Shown piece by piece: positions 11,701 to 23,738 of a DNA stretch of 64,000 bases. This stretch comes from Heterohyrax brucei. Its lineage: Eukaryota; Chordata; Mammalia; Hyracoidea; Procaviidae. A program made the position numbers and the translations under genes. Every line of letters starts with the position of its first letter. The first letter of the stretch is position 1. The stretch is taken from assembly GCA_028571685.1 (NCBI GenBank), contig CM053143.1, positions 53,065,208-53,129,207 on the forward strand. The letters run 5' to 3'. The notes beneath the pieces are model-generated. The model saw only the letters and a program-made list of their open reading frames with translations, was not told the origin of the DNA and did not search any database.

Positions 11701-12026
11701 GGATATAGATATATCATTTGACCCAGTAATTTCATTACTTGAATATATTCTACAGAATCCAGGTCCTTCACGCCAATGGATACATGCACAAGAATGTTTA
11801 TTGCAGCACAGTCCATGACAGCAGAGGTGGAATCAACCCAGATGCCCAACAACAGAGGAATGGATAGGTAAACTATGGTATATATACTCAACGGAGCACT
11901 ATGCAATGATAAAGAATAATAACTATTCCTGGAAACATCTCATAGCCTGGTTTCAACTGGAAGACATTATGTTGACTGAAAGTAGTCAGAGACAAAAGGA
12001 CAAATATTATATGAGACCCTTAGATA
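8768..12026 (+). pseudogene. L1-A ORF2 pseudogene, 5' end deleted
   Basis: Remains of the L1 endonuclease/reverse transcriptase. The sequence jumps at about 8768 from inter-ORF spacer straight to the end of the endonuclease domain ('ctccagtgcacgtggaacat', equivalent to the SSAHGTFSR block). The ORF2 start, most of the endonuclease and the GDFNTPL motif are missing. Readable pieces: 8957-9463 (linker), 9469-9756 ('[15 protein letters not shown]'), 9993-10259 ('[13 protein letters not shown]', RT), 10317-10604. The RT active-site motif FADD is at 10305-10316. Stops and frameshifts are frequent after 10604. Confidence 0.88.
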
Positions 12027-13005
12027 ACCACTCAAAAACAGACTCATACATATAAGAAAAGACTCTTTGACAGCTGCAAGGGAGGGGAGGCAGGAGGGTT
12101 GGGGGAAGGGCTTAGATTAGGTACTTGGTAGAAATTTTGTTGGGTGAATTCGGTGACAGCACACATTAGAAACAAGAACAACATTAAGTGAACTTCAACA
12201 TAACTTGAGTATTCCTTCCATCTTAACCTAATAATGCAAGGACAGAATCACTGGGGTGGGGGGCAGGGGACCATGCTCTTAGGCGAAATCGAGGACAATT
12301 GGCACAACTAGCTTTTTGCTAAGAGGGATCTCTGTGCCCCACATTGGTGAATGGTGTCTAGGGTCTTAAAAGGTGCTAAGCTGCCATCCGAAGGCACAGC
12401 AAATGGTCCCAACTCAGGAGGAGTGAGTGCTCACTGAGGACCAAAACAACAACCCAGACGACAGAGAGAACCACATGAGTGGGTGCCTACATCGACTTGG
12501 GACCAGAAGAACCAGATGGTGCCCAGCCACCACCAGTAATAGCCACGATGGAGCTCACAAAGTTGAGTCTCACTGGCAACACAAGAATAAAAAGGGTTGC
12601 ACCCTGAGATCTCCACTAAAAGACCACAACTCATGGTCCAGCAGCTTCAAGTGTCCCTTGGGAGCATGGCCCCTGGCCTTGTTGCTGCCTTTGCCCACGG
12701 ATCATAACGAAGATCCACTCTTCAGACAGCAATGGATTGCACTTGTTGACGCAGAGTGACCATATATTGGGTACACTTTACGGTTCTATGGATCTGTAGG
12801 ATATTATCCTGCTGACCTCTGGCTGGAGGAAGAGGAGTGGGTGAAGATGAGGGCAAAGGAGACTGCTGGGAGGATGAGACATGTGTGGAGCAAAGAGGAA
12901 TAGTGTGTTGTCACCGGGCAGGGAGAGCAGTGGAAGCTGCATGTAGGTTGGCATGCAAATTTATATGGGAATGTACATTTTTACTCAGTCATAATAAATA
13001 AATAA
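12027..13005 (+). mobile_element. L1-A 3' UTR
   Basis: Non-coding tail with 'ggaggggaggcaggagggtt' (a purine-rich G tract at about 12083-12105) and 'ctcctgggagcatgg'-type sequence. It ends '...cactcagtcataataaataaataaaataa'. The ending defines the A/C 3' subfamily, also seen at 25725, 37346, 38080 and 57028. Confidence 0.85.
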
Positions 13006-13020
13006 AATAAAACACAGATA

Positions 13021-14085
13021 AACATCTTTCTGGTATTCTCTGCTTTCAGTCGAGACCCATCTAACATTAGCAGTGATATACTCCATTCCAAGTCTTCTTC
13101 AGAACTTATTGTAAATTTCTGGCAATTCCTTGTCAATGTATGGCTGTAACTTGCATGTGGTATTAATGATGTTTTTTGATAATTTCCGTATTCTATCAGA
13201 TTACATTTCTTTGTGGAATGGACACAAATATGAATCTCTTTCTGTTGATTGGCCAGGTAGCAGGCTTTGGAATATCTTCCCATAGATGAAAGGATGCTTT
13301 CAACATCTCAGTAGGAATGTCTCCAATTACATGAGTACTGCTTTTTTGGGATTGCTTTCTATGTTGCTTGTACTTCTTTCTTCAGTAACATAGGTTCTTG
13401 ATTATAGGTTACCTCCTGAAATAGTCGAATGTCAGCTAATTATTTTTTGAACAGCAATTGGGTATTGCTTCCATCTTCTTTTAGTACTTCCTGCATCGTT
13501 AAGGTTTTTACATACACACTACTTCGGCATGGCAACTAGAGGCTTGAATATTTTACTTCAGTTCTTTCAGCTTAATAAATTCTGAGCATGCGATTCCCAT
13601 CTGTTTCTCTAACTCCAGATCTTTGCATGTTTCATTGTTATACTTTACCTGGTCTTCTCAGGTCACCATTCGAAGTCTTCCACTCAACTATTTTACTTCA
13701 TCATTTCCTCAGTCCGCATTAGCCATTCTATGCTCAAGAGAATGTTTTCAAGTCTCTTCTACCATATATTTTGTTTATTCTTTCCTTCCTTTCTTTAATG
13801 ACCTTTTGTTTGTTCATGTGCAATGTCCTTTATGTCAGTCTTCATTTGTTCTGGTCTTCAGTTATTTGTGTTACAGCATCAAATCTATTCTTAGGGTAGA
13901 CTTTTAAAAATTGTCTTCAGTTTCACTGTGAGCTTGCTTCAGACTATTTGAAGGTCTGTTCTATAGTCAGCTCTTGATCTTTTTCTGGCTGATGATGCTG
14001 AAATTCTTCATCATTTCCACAGACATTGTTGATTTGATTCCTGTGTGTATGATATCTAGTGAGATCTACTTGTATGCTCATCATT
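13021..14085 (-). mobile_element. RTE (BovB-like) LINE, 5'-ward part, right of L1-A
   Basis: Continuation of the RTE copy at 5359-6588. 'ctttctggtattctctgctt' here aligns with 'ctttctgctattccctactt' at 61032-61051 in another RTE copy, and the other side of the join aligns in the same way. Reverse-transcriptase and endonuclease regions are present but full of stops. The copy is truncated near 14085 within endonuclease-region sequence ('gatttgattcctgtgtg'). Confidence 0.82.
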
Positions 14086-14750
14086 TATGAGAAATTTGTG
14101 GTGGGATTTTTGGTAACAATAATAATTATTTGGAAGAAACTTCTATTATTTAATGGGGAGAGGCCAGGGATGCAATGTACAGAACAATTCTTCATCAAAA
14201 AAGTTTTTCCATAGATGCACAATTTATAAATACTTGGTGGCCAAAACTTATCTTGAGTACATCTTGACATAATAGTACTTTAAAAAAATTACAGAAAATG
14301 ACAATAAGTTTCTAGTGATTTAACCAAAGAAAGGTTAACTAAAATAAGTCAGAATAATTATAAGAAAGCTAATATTCTTAAACATGTTAATCCTTTTATT
14401 GACAACATGAGAAAGATATTTCACATATATTATTTTTTACTTTGACAATCAATAATTTGCCTTATGTTGATATTTACTTTCTCTTCCTCCCTGGCTTGAC
14501 TCCTACTATCATATACAATAAGGCTACTCTTTTATAGATAAAAGTTTGTGTGCTAGTGCTAACCTACTTTATGCTTTTCATTTTTATTTATTTCATATTC
14601 AGAATAACCTCTGGGTTTATTCACTTAAATAAAAACATATCCTTTATAAATTTACTGAAATCAGATGACTATTTTACTATATAGTCTAGAATAGCAATAC
14701 CACAGAACTTGTATTTTGAAACACATACTATTTTATGATGTATTACTTTC
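14086..14750. other. Unique AT-rich DNA, nothing recognised
   Basis: No repeat family, open frame or RNA gene that I can support. Confidence 0.5.
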
Positions 14751-14754
14751 TTAC

Positions 14755-14965
14755 TGGAATCCCTTGGTGGTACAAATGGTTAACTTCTCAACTACTAGCC
14801 GAAAAGATGTCTGTTGGGACCTACCCAGTGGCACCACTGAAGATAGGCCTAATAACCTGCTTCTAGCATGTCACAGCCTTAAAAACTATGGAGCAGTTCT
14901 ACTCTGTACTTAAGTAGTTGCCAGGAGTCAAACCAATTCTATGGCACTTAACAACAGCCTTCTTT
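14755..14965 (+). mobile_element. AfroSINE, longer variant
   Basis: 'ggaatcccttggtggtacaa' head, the extra middle block 'cctaataacctgcttc', 'ggagcagttctactctgta', tail 'aattctatggcacttaacaa'. The ending 'cacttaacaacag' is the RTE-type terminus. Confidence 0.8.
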
Positions 14966-14969
14966 TAAT

Positions 14970-15098
14970 TTCTTCCAACTCATAGCTGTCTCATGGCACA
15001 AGAGTAGAACTGTCCTCCCAAGGAGCAGCTGGTAGATTCAAACTGCTGAGCATTTGGTTAATAGCAAGCTCTTAAACACAGCATCAGCAGGCTCCTTT
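14970..15098 (-). mobile_element. AfroSINE
   Basis: Complement of tail and body: 'ttccaactcatagctgtctc', 'agagtagaactgtcctccca', 'aggagcagctggtagattca'. It lies tail-to-tail with the previous SINE, only a few bases away. Confidence 0.75.
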
Positions 15099-15640
15099 GA
15101 GAGCACATCATACTGTTTTTTGAATCTGTGTATAAAAGACCTAATTTGTCTCTGAGTTTCACTTCAGGGTAATAAAGGAGAAACATGAAAAAATATTTAT
15201 TATTCATACAAGATTTGTATCTGAATAGAAAGTGATGAAAAACTGTGCAGAAATATACACTGTACAACAAATGCATTGGAAATAGAATTTTGGAGTACGC
15301 ATTTTGGGCTTTCTTTACACAGATTCACTGAAACTCCAAATTTACTGGGATTTTAGTCTACATTCTGAATTGATGGCACTTGGCTGGATTGACAATAAAT
15401 CTTTTGCAAAACAAGACTGATTCAGGACAGAATAATAGCAGCAGCAGATCAAAGAAAATTCTCAATTTTTTAAAATTCTAATGAACTCTTTAATATCTGT
15501 ATGATTAATTTTATTTTGCTTATGTAAATTTTGGCAGCATAAAATAAAGAAGTGTTGCTTTTCCTTTATATACTTCTGTGCATTTTAATTGCATACAGAG
15601 TTGTGTATAAAATCTTTCCTTTACATATTCAGGCATAAGG
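15099..15640. other. Unique DNA, nothing recognised
   Basis: A minus-strand open stretch at 15058-15276 runs into the SINE and has no recognisable domain. I do not call it a gene. Confidence 0.45.
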
Positions 15641-15644
15641 ATAT

Positions 15645-15791
15645 GACATTTATAGAATGGAAAAGAAGAGTGTGCTGTCACTGGACAAGAAGAGCAGGAG
15701 ATGCAGATATGTGGGCAAGAAAATTTAAATTGTATTGTAAACTTTCACTCAATCACCATCAATCAATATCTCAAAAATAAATAATAAAATA
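15645..15791 (+). mobile_element. L1 3' end, strongly 5'-truncated (B-type end)
   Basis: 'gtgtgctgtcactggacaag' through 'aactttcactcaatcaccat', then an A-rich tail. It matches the last ~140 nt of L1-B (23634-23725). Confidence 0.75.
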
Positions 15792-16095
15792 TTCGGGCAG
15801 AAACTTACAGAGAAATGATGGTCTGACTTACTTGCACATATTTTAAGTAACTGCAAAATAAGCAATTTAGTTGTGTCCTCAGCTGCTTTTGTATCAATTA
15901 TTTTTTGGTGAAGGAAAACTTTGTCCTGTTTAGGCAAGTATAAGTGTACATCACATAATAGAATGAAAATCCAGCATGGTACAGATCATCAAATGTAGAA
16001 TGTTGTATAGGATTATTTATATCTTAACAGTGGGGCGACATTTTCAGGTAATATACAGTTTAGGGGTTATATTTTTCTCTTCCTAAAAGTATAAT

Positions 16096-16185
16096 CCACA
16101 AGACACTCCTTGTAGACTCTATTAGGCAGTTCTACTCTGTCCTATAGGGTCACTGTGAGTTGGAATTGACTTGACAGTACTGGGT
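16096..16185 (+). mobile_element. AfroSINE, 5'-truncated, with TSD
   Basis: 'actccttgtagactctatta', 'gggtcactgtgagttggaat', 'gacttgacagtactggg'. The ~90-nt fragment is flanked by an exact 12-bp direct repeat 'taaaagtataat' (16084-16095 and 16186-16197). It is therefore a genuine truncated insertion, not an eroded longer copy. The stretch 15792-16083 is unassigned. Confidence 0.85.
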
Positions 16186-16357
16186 TAAAAGTATAATGAA
16201 TGTGTAAAACAACATTTACTGTGGGAACATAACAGAATTAACAGCCTATACAGATAAAATTTTCACAAACATAAATCTGTAGAATTGCTATTAAGAATAG
16301 TACCAGCTAAAAGTACGTACATAAATTTGGTGAATGCATTATTTAAAATACTTTCTG

Positions 16358-17641
16358 GGGCAGAATCAAGATGGTGGACTAGACATACACCTCCTTAACT
16401 CCCTCTGAAAACTAAGGCTGGAATTGATAATTAAACAAAGCCTTCTGGACACCCAGTGAGCCCTAGGACACAGCATAGGGATGTCAATTTGGACTACATG
16501 CCACTGAACAGGAAACTTCCTCTCTTTCACTGATACCCACCCTTCTTGAATGCTGGCTCTCCCAGATGGAAGATAACATTTAATTTTTTCCTATGTCTTA
16601 GCCAGCAGGCGGAGCTTGGGCTTGACTGGCAGCAAAGCTCAGTCACACTGATGATGGGACCAGCAGGTGGAATAGCCTCATTTTGAGAGCTTGGCTCTAC
16701 ACTCTATGCACCTTGGCACCAACCTTTCTCTCCAAACCTCTAACATAGAATCAGCTATTCCACAGCGAGTGGGAGAATTTGTGTGGGATGCCATCTTGTT
16801 CAACTGGAAGGCAGAGTTACCCAAACAGAGGCCTTACCAGGGGCTAATTTCCATTCTGGCAGGCAGTGTCCACCATTTTTTTGCCTTGTCTTACCCAGCA
16901 GACAAGACTCAGGCTTAAATGGCAGCAAAGCACAGCCTCACTGCTGATGGGGCCAGCAGGCAGAATAGCCACATTTTGAGAGCATGACTCTGGACTCCTT
17001 GCATCTCGGCTCTTCCAGCCTCTCTTTCAGAACCACTGCCATTCAATTGGCTATTCCACAGTGGGTGGGACAGCTTGTGAGGGACACTATCTTGTTCAAT
17101 TACCCAAATAGAGGCCTCAACAGGGACTAATTCCCAGGCTGGGAGGCAGTGCCAACCTGGAGAATACTTTTCCAACAGAAAAGCTGTGTTTAGCACAGAC
17201 CGATCTTGTGCGTAGGGCCCAGCAGCAGATAACAGCTATAGCCTTTCCATACTTTGAACTAGTTTACAGCATCTGGGGTTGGATATAGAGATGCTTGTTT
17301 TGCAGTTGGGAAGGGGGCTTGAACACCTAACAACCTGACTGATTTTGGAAGCTGTCAGATACCTTACCTTCCAATATAAAATCACTTAGAGAAACAACTG
17401 CAGTGCATCCTGATGGCACCTCTTCCAGCTTTTACTGAATCACATCATAGGGCCAGCTGGCTGCCCCCCAGTGACTCCATAAGTAGGGCTCTGTCTTTGG
17501 CAATCAGGAGGTTGAGCCTGCTACCCCAGAGATTCCACTAGGCCAGCCATTGGAGTACATAGAGGTGACTGGTGTTCACCTTCCTTATCAGACTGTGTGT
17601 CAGATTCTGTTCAGGTAGCACCAGAGAAACTAATAAACCTC
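16358..17641 (+). promoter_or_regulatory. L1-B 5' UTR with tandem duplication
   Basis: Two consecutive blocks of about 285-290 nt are clearly homologous, roughly 16582-16868 and 16875-17150. Anchors: 'gtctta.ccagcag' at 16595 and 16888 (offset 293), 'agcaaagc.cag.c.cactg', 'cattttgagagc' and 'aggcagtg' at 16861 and 17144 (offset 283). The arrangement recalls the promoter monomers of rodent L1s. The element starts with 'caagatggtgg', an altered YY1-like site. Promoter activity is inference. Confidence 0.72.
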
Positions 17642-18566
17642 CAGAGGCCCAAAAAGCAACAAACTTCGGACAGAAACTTAAAGAAAATTTCACCTATGGC
17701 TCCAGAAAGCCCCCCAAAGAAAGAACTAAAGAACTTCCCAGACAAAGTAGCCTTTCTGAAACTATCAGAGGTTCAGTACAAAAGGATTATACATTAAACG
17801 TTAAACAAAACACAGCAGAGCAAAATGAAAAATTAAGCAAGTTGTTCAAAGTGATGAAACACCACTATTCTCAAATTCAACAGATCAATAACAAAATCAA
17901 AAAAGTAGAGAATTCAATTCAAAGCCAAGGAAACAGAATTGGACAAATGGAAAACAGATTTTCTGACATGGAAGATGCAGCTGCTGACACCAGCATCTAT
18001 GAGGAGAATCAGGGAAAATAAACAAGAAAAATGAAGAAGCATTAAGAAGCATGTGGAACTCTATCAAGAGCAACAATATATGATTAATTGGAGTTCCTGA
18101 GCAGGGTGGGACACCTGAAAACACAAAGAGTACTGTGCTGAGCTGCTGACAGAACACTTCCCTGAAATTATGAAAAAAGAGAATACAGATATCCAAGATG
18201 TGTTTCAAACACCACTCAATATAGATCCCGAAAGACTCCAAGGCATATTATAATCAAGCTTAACAAAATGAAACATAAACAGCGAGACTCAAAGCACAGC
18301 TAACATCAGAGGGAAACCCTGTAGGCTTTCATCTGACTTCTCAGCTGAAACGATGCTAGCATGGAGGCAATGAGATGACATTCAAAGTCTTGAAGGAGAA
18401 GAACTTCCAACCAAGAATTGTAGATCCTACAAAACTGTCTCTCAAATATAAAAATGAAATTAAGACAATCACAGATAAACAGAAACTCAGAAACTGTAAA
18501 AACCAAACCAAAGCTACAAGAAATACTGAAAGAAGCTCTTGGCTTAGAAGAGCAAAACTATTAGCT
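17642..18566 (+). pseudogene. L1-B ORF1 (ORF1p) pseudogene
   Basis: Decayed ORF1p gene. 'RPKKQQT' at about 17645 aligns with 'GPKKQQT' of the intact copy, but the ATG is not preserved (CAG in its place). The coiled-coil region is readable in another frame to 18021 ('NTAEQNEKLSKLFKVMKHHY', a Q-x-N-rich heptad zone). The C-terminal 'LKEKNFQPRI' block is readable near 18395. Several frame breaks. Confidence 0.88.
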
Positions 18567-18994
18567 CTATAGTTTAGGAGGCAATACATGACACATCATC
18601 CAGAAACCTACTCAGTTAGGGAAGGCACAAAATTCAATGGGAGCTATAATATTAAAAGAAGTGATCCAGTGATCCTATCTTGAAAACTGAGATATTATCT
18701 TATTAAAAAGAGGTATGTACTACAGTAGTTAGAGTGCTTCCAGATGGAGAAGAACTTAGTAAGACATATAGACGTTAAAATTAGGTTTAAACATAGATTA
18801 TTAAGGGGGATTTCAGGGGCAGCCGCAAAGCACAATAAAGACAAAATATATTAAATCAAGAAACATAATACAGAAGTCTCAACAAACACAAAACTAACAC
18901 TGAAAAGGGGGAAAAATCAACTCATAAAGAATATCCCAGAACAGCATAGTAAGATCAACATAGAAAACATCGACACAAAAATAAACACATTACA
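18567..18994 (+). other. L1-B inter-ORF spacer
   Basis: About 430 nt between the two ORF remnants, homologous to the 31415-31830 spacer of L1-C ('gtgatccagtgatcctatct', 'tgcttccagatggagaagaa'). It has no open frame. Confidence 0.7.
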
Positions 18995-21900
18995 ATGACA
19001 GCACTAACATACCTAACTATAATTACATTGAATGTAAATGGTCTCAACACTCCAGTAAAGAGACAATGAGTGGCTTCTTGGATCAAAAGGCATGACCCAT
19101 TTATATGTTGCTTACAAGAAGCTCTCTTTAGAATTAAAGATATGAACAAACTGAAAATTAAAGGATCGGAGAATATATATCAAGCTAACAACGAACAAAG
19201 AAGAGCAGGTGTGGCAATTCTAATCTCAGATAAAATCGATTTCAATGTAAAATCCACCATCATGGACAAGGATGGACACTATTGTTGAAAGTTTCAATAC
19301 ACAGGCAGGACTTAACAATATTAAATATTGATGCATCAATTACTAGAGCATCTAAATACATTGAAGAAATATTGACTACATTCAAAAATGAGATGGATCA
19401 CTCCACAATAATAATTGGAGACTTCAACACTCCACTCTCAATACTGGACAGATCTCATAGAAAAAAAGCCCAGTAAAGACACAGAAGATCTTATTGCCAC
19501 AATTAACCAACTAGATGTCATTGACATATATAGAACTTTCTATCCATCAGCAGATAACTACATCATCTTCTCCAGTGCACATGGACCATTTTCCAGAACA
19601 GACCATGTGTGAGGACATAAAGCAAATCTCAACAAAATCCATACCACTGAATTATTGCAAAGCATCTTCTCAGACCATAAGGCCATAAAAGTCAAAATCA
19701 ATATCAGGAAAAAGATAGATAGAAATTGGAACTCATCATCTTGCTCAAAAAGCCATGGGTTATAGAAGAAATCAACGACAAAATAAAGAAACTTATGAAT
19801 TGAAATTAAAACGAAAATACTTTCTACCAGAACCTATGGAGTACAGCCACAGCAATGTTCAGAGGTCAGTTTATCTCTATAAATACACATATCTGGAAGG
19901 AAGAAAGAACAGAAATGAAAGAACTAACCATATAGATTAAAGAAGTAGAAAGAGAACAACAGAGGAACCCCTCAGGCATCAGAAGAAAACAGATCATAAA
20001 GATTAGAGCAGAGCTAAACAAATTAGAGAAAAGAAGAACAATTGAAAAAATTGAAAAGACTAAAAGCTGGTGTTTTGAAAGGATCAACAAAACTGACAAA
20101 CCATTGGCTAAACTTACTAAACAAAACTGGAAAGGAAACAAATAACTGAAATAAGAAATGAGAAGGGGAAATATCACAACATATCCAACATAAATCAAAA
20201 ATATCATAACAAAGTACAACGATTGTAACAAATTTGAACACTTAGAGGAAATGTACAAATTCCTAGATTCATATCACCTACCAAAATTATTGCAAGGTGA
20301 AAGAGAACAACTCAGTAAACTCATCACAAAGGAAGAGATTGGAAAAATAATCAAAAAACTACCATCCAAAAAAACCCAGGCCCAGATGGCTTCACTGCAG
20401 AATTCTACCAAGCTTTTAGAGAAGATTTAACTCCTGTACTACTGAGACAATTTCACTGCATAGAAAGAGATATAATCCTCCCAAATTCATTCTACGAAGC
20501 CAGTATAACCCTGATACCAAAGCCAGGGAAACACCCAGCACAAAGGAGAACTACAGACTAATATCATTCATGAACCTAGAAGTGAAAATCTTCAACAAAA
20601 TACTTGCCAATAGAATTCAACAACATATTCAAAAAATAGTTCATCATGACCAAGTTGGATTCATACTAAGGATACGAGACTGGTTCAACATCAGAAAAAC
20701 AATTAGTGTGATCAACTACATAAATAACACAAGAGACAAGAATCACCTGATTTTGTCTATTGATGCAGAAAAGGTATTTGATAAAGTCCAACACCTATTC
20801 ATGCTAAAAACTCTCAGAAAAACAGGAATAGATAGCAAATTCATCAATGCAATAAGGGCCATTTATACAAAGCCAACTGTCTACATCATCCTGAATGGAG
20901 ACTGAAACAATTCCCCTTGAGGATGGGAACTAGACAAGGATGCCCACTCTCACCTCTCCTATTCAACATTGTGCTAGAAGTTCTAGCCAGAGTAATTACA
21001 CAAGACCAAGAAATAAGGGGCATTGACATCGGCAAAGAAGAAATAAAAATCTCCCTATTTGCAGATGATATGATTGTATACTCAGAGAATCCTAAGGAAT
21101 CCATAAGTAAACTACTGAAACTGATGGAAGGGTTCAGAAAAGTATCAATATACAAGAGAAACATAATTAAATCAGTAGGATTCCTTTATACCAAAAATGA
21201 GATTACTAAAGAAGAAATCACCAAAGCAATACCATATACCCAAGAAGATAAAATACCTAGGAACAAATCTAACTAGAGAAATAAAAGACCTTTATAAACA
21301 GAACTACAATACCTTACTACAAGAAACTAAGAGAGACTTACATAAATGGAGAAACCTACCCTGCTCGTGGATAGGAAGACTTAACATTGTGAAAATGTCT
21401 GTTTTACCCAAAGCAATCTTCTTATATAATGCAATCCCAATGCAAATTCCAGTATCATTTTTTAAAGAGTTTGAGAAACAAATTGCCAACTTTGTTTGGA
21501 AAGAGAAGATTCCCTGGATAAGTAAAGCACTACTGAAGAAGAAGAACACACTGCAAGGCCTCTCACTACCTGACTTTAGAACCTATAACATTGCCACAGT
21601 AGTCAAAACAGCCTGCTACTGGTACAAAAAGAGACATACACAATAACGGAACAGATTTGGAACCTCAGAGATGCCACCATCCTCCAGTTGATATTCAACA
21701 AAGGCCCTAAGACTTTAAACTGGGGTAAAAGCAGTCTCTTTAAAAGTGGTGCTGGCAAAACTGGATATCCACCTGAAAAAACTGAAACAAGACCTATATC
21801 TCACACCTTTTACAAAACCCAACTCAAACTGGATAAAAGACTTAAATATTAAACTGAAATGAGAAAGATCTTCCATGAAAAAAATAGGACCAACAATGGA

Positions 21901-22759
21901 AGTTTTAATACACAATGTAGACAGACTTCAAAATCTGACAAAACACAATCAACAAAAGAGAAAACATAAATGGCAACTACTAAGAACCAAAAACTTTTTC
22001 TCATCCAAAGACTTCATCAAAAGAATTAAAAGATCACCTATAGAATGGGAAAAAAAAACTTGGCAACTATATGTCAGACCAATGTCTGATCTCCATAATC
22101 TATAAGGTACTACAAGGTATCAATAAGACAAAGATAGATAATCCAATGAAGTGATGGCAGAAGGAGATGGACAGACACTTTTCTAAAATGGAGACCCAAG
22201 TAGCCAAAAGACACATGCAGAAATGCTCACGATCATTAGCTATTAAAGAAATTCAGATCAAAACTATGATGAGATATCATCTTACCCCAACAAGGTTGGC
22301 CATGCTCCAAAAAACACAAAACAACAAATGCTGGAGAGGCTGTGGAGAAATTGGAACTCTCCTACTCTATTGGCGGAATTGCAAAATGGTGCAACTTCTT
22401 TGGAAAGCAATCTGGTGCTTCCTTAAAAAGCTGGAAATAGATATCCCAATTGACCCAGTAATTTCAGTGCTTGGAATATATCCTATAGAATCAAGGCTAT
22501 TCACACCAACAGATACATGCACACAAATGTTTATTGCAACACAGTCCACAACAGCAAAAAGTTAAAATCAACCCCAATGTCCAACAACAGAGGAATAAAT
22601 AAACTGTGGTATATATACTCAATGGAACACTACGCAATGATAAAGAACAATGATGATTTTCAGAAGCATCTCATAGCCTGGTTTCAATTGGAAGACATTA
22701 CGTTGAGTGAAAGTAGTCAGCGACAACAGGAAAAATATTGTATGAGACCCCTACTATAA
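18995..22759 (+). pseudogene. L1-B ORF2 (EN-RT) pseudogene
   Basis: Starts at the ATG at 18995 with 'LTIITLNVNGLNTPVKRQ', the standard N-terminus of the L1 apurinic-like endonuclease, and a TGA follows directly. Readable domains: endonuclease 'GDFNTPLS' at about 19421-19444 and 'SRTDHV' near 19600, followed by a stop; RT 20570-20905 and 20917-21276 with FADD at 21058-21069; C-terminal Cys/His block near 22329-22385 ('CWRGCGEIGTLL...NCK'), all of whose cysteines are retained. It ends 'KYCMRPLL' and a stop at 22759. Numerous stops and frameshifts. Confidence 0.9.
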
Positions 22760-23725
22760 GGACTTAAAAACAGACTCATGTACAGAAGATAAGACTCTTT
22801 GATGGCTGCAGGGGTGGGGAGTTAGGGAGGGAGTATAGATTAGATAGTTGATAGAAATTTGGTTAGGTGAAATCAGTGAGAGCACACGTTAGAAAGAAGA
22901 TCAATTTAACCGGACTTTAACATAAAATGATTACTCCTCCAATCTTAACCCAGTATTGCTAGGACAGAGTAGCAGGGGCAGGGGCCTGGGGGTCATGCTC
23001 TCAGGGGACAAGGAGGCCCAACTGGCATAACTAGCATATTGCTAGGTGAGTATTCTGCACCCCATATTAGTGAGTGGCGTCTGGGGTCTTTAAAACTAGC
23101 AAGCTGCCATCTGAAGCACACCAAATGGTCCCATCTCAGCAGGAATTGAAGATCACCAAGGCCCAAAATGACATGGGGGAAAGAGAACCCAGAAGACAGA
23201 GAGACCCTTGTGAGTGGGTCTGCATGGACATCTGACCAGAGGAACCAGATAGTGCCCAGCCACCACCAGTGATAGCCAAGATGGGGCTCACAAAGTTGAG
23301 TCTCATTGGCAACATGAGAATGAAAAAGGTTGCACTCTGAGAACTCCATGACAAGATCACAATTAATGGTCTGAAGACCTTGAGGTTCCCTTGGGTGCAT
23401 GGCCCCCACACCTGGTGCTGCCCCTGTCCGTAAATCTTTACTGAGGTCAGCTCTTCGGACAGGAATGGGGCCACAAAGCCATAGAGTAACCACACTCTGT
23501 GCGCACTTTATGGTTCTATGCATCGACAGGATGTCATCTTCCTGGCTTATTACTGGAGGTAGGGGTAGAGGGTGAAGTGGAGGGGACAGGAGATTGTTAG
23601 GAAGATATGATGTGTAGAACAGATAGGAGGAGTGTGCTGTCACAGGGCAGGGAGAGCAGTGGGACCTGCACATAGGTGGCATGCAAATTTATATTCGATT
23701 ATATACTTTCACTCAATCACAATAA
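22760..23725 (+). mobile_element. L1-B 3' UTR
   Basis: Non-coding tail ending 'actttcactcaatcacaata' plus an A-run. It includes 'gcaggggtggggagttaggg', a weaker G tract than those of L1-A and L1-C. A minus-strand open frame of 229 codons at 22993-23682 lies wholly within this UTR and is a shadow. Confidence 0.85.
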
Positions 23726-23738
23726 AAAATACTTTGTG

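Larger units (their letters stand above)
6604..13005 (+). mobile_element. L1-A: full-length-ended L1 with an internal deletion
   Basis: An L1 whose 5' end ('gcagagtcaagatggcagac', 6617-6636) and 3' end ('actcagtcataataaataaa') are both present, between perfect 15-bp TSDs. Order: 5' UTR 6604-7601, ORF1 remnant 7602-8533, spacer, ORF2 remnant from about 8768, 3' UTR 12027-13005. It is 6.4 kb, against 7.2-7.4 kb for the other two full-length copies here. The shortfall is explained by loss of about 0.8 kb spanning the start of ORF2. It sits inside an RTE element, and the RTE text continues directly across the join if L1-A is removed. Confidence 0.93.
16358..23725 (+). mobile_element. L1-B: full-length decayed L1
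   Basis: Starts 'ggggcagaatcaagatggtg' and ends 'cactcaatcacaataaaa'. It is flanked by 13-bp near-identical repeats, 'aaaatactttctg' (16345-16357) and 'aaaatactttgtg' (23726-23738, one mismatch). Length 7.37 kb. Order: duplicated 5' UTR, ORF1 remnant, 0.43-kb spacer, ORF2 remnant, 3' UTR. It is more diverged than L1-C and has a different 3' end subtype, so it is probably an older subfamily. Confidence 0.93.

Noticed and set aside
22993..23682. Minus-strand open frame of 229 codons
   Set aside because: Entirely within the L1-B 3' UTR, antisense, with no domain. The homologous place in the other L1 copies is not conserved as one frame.
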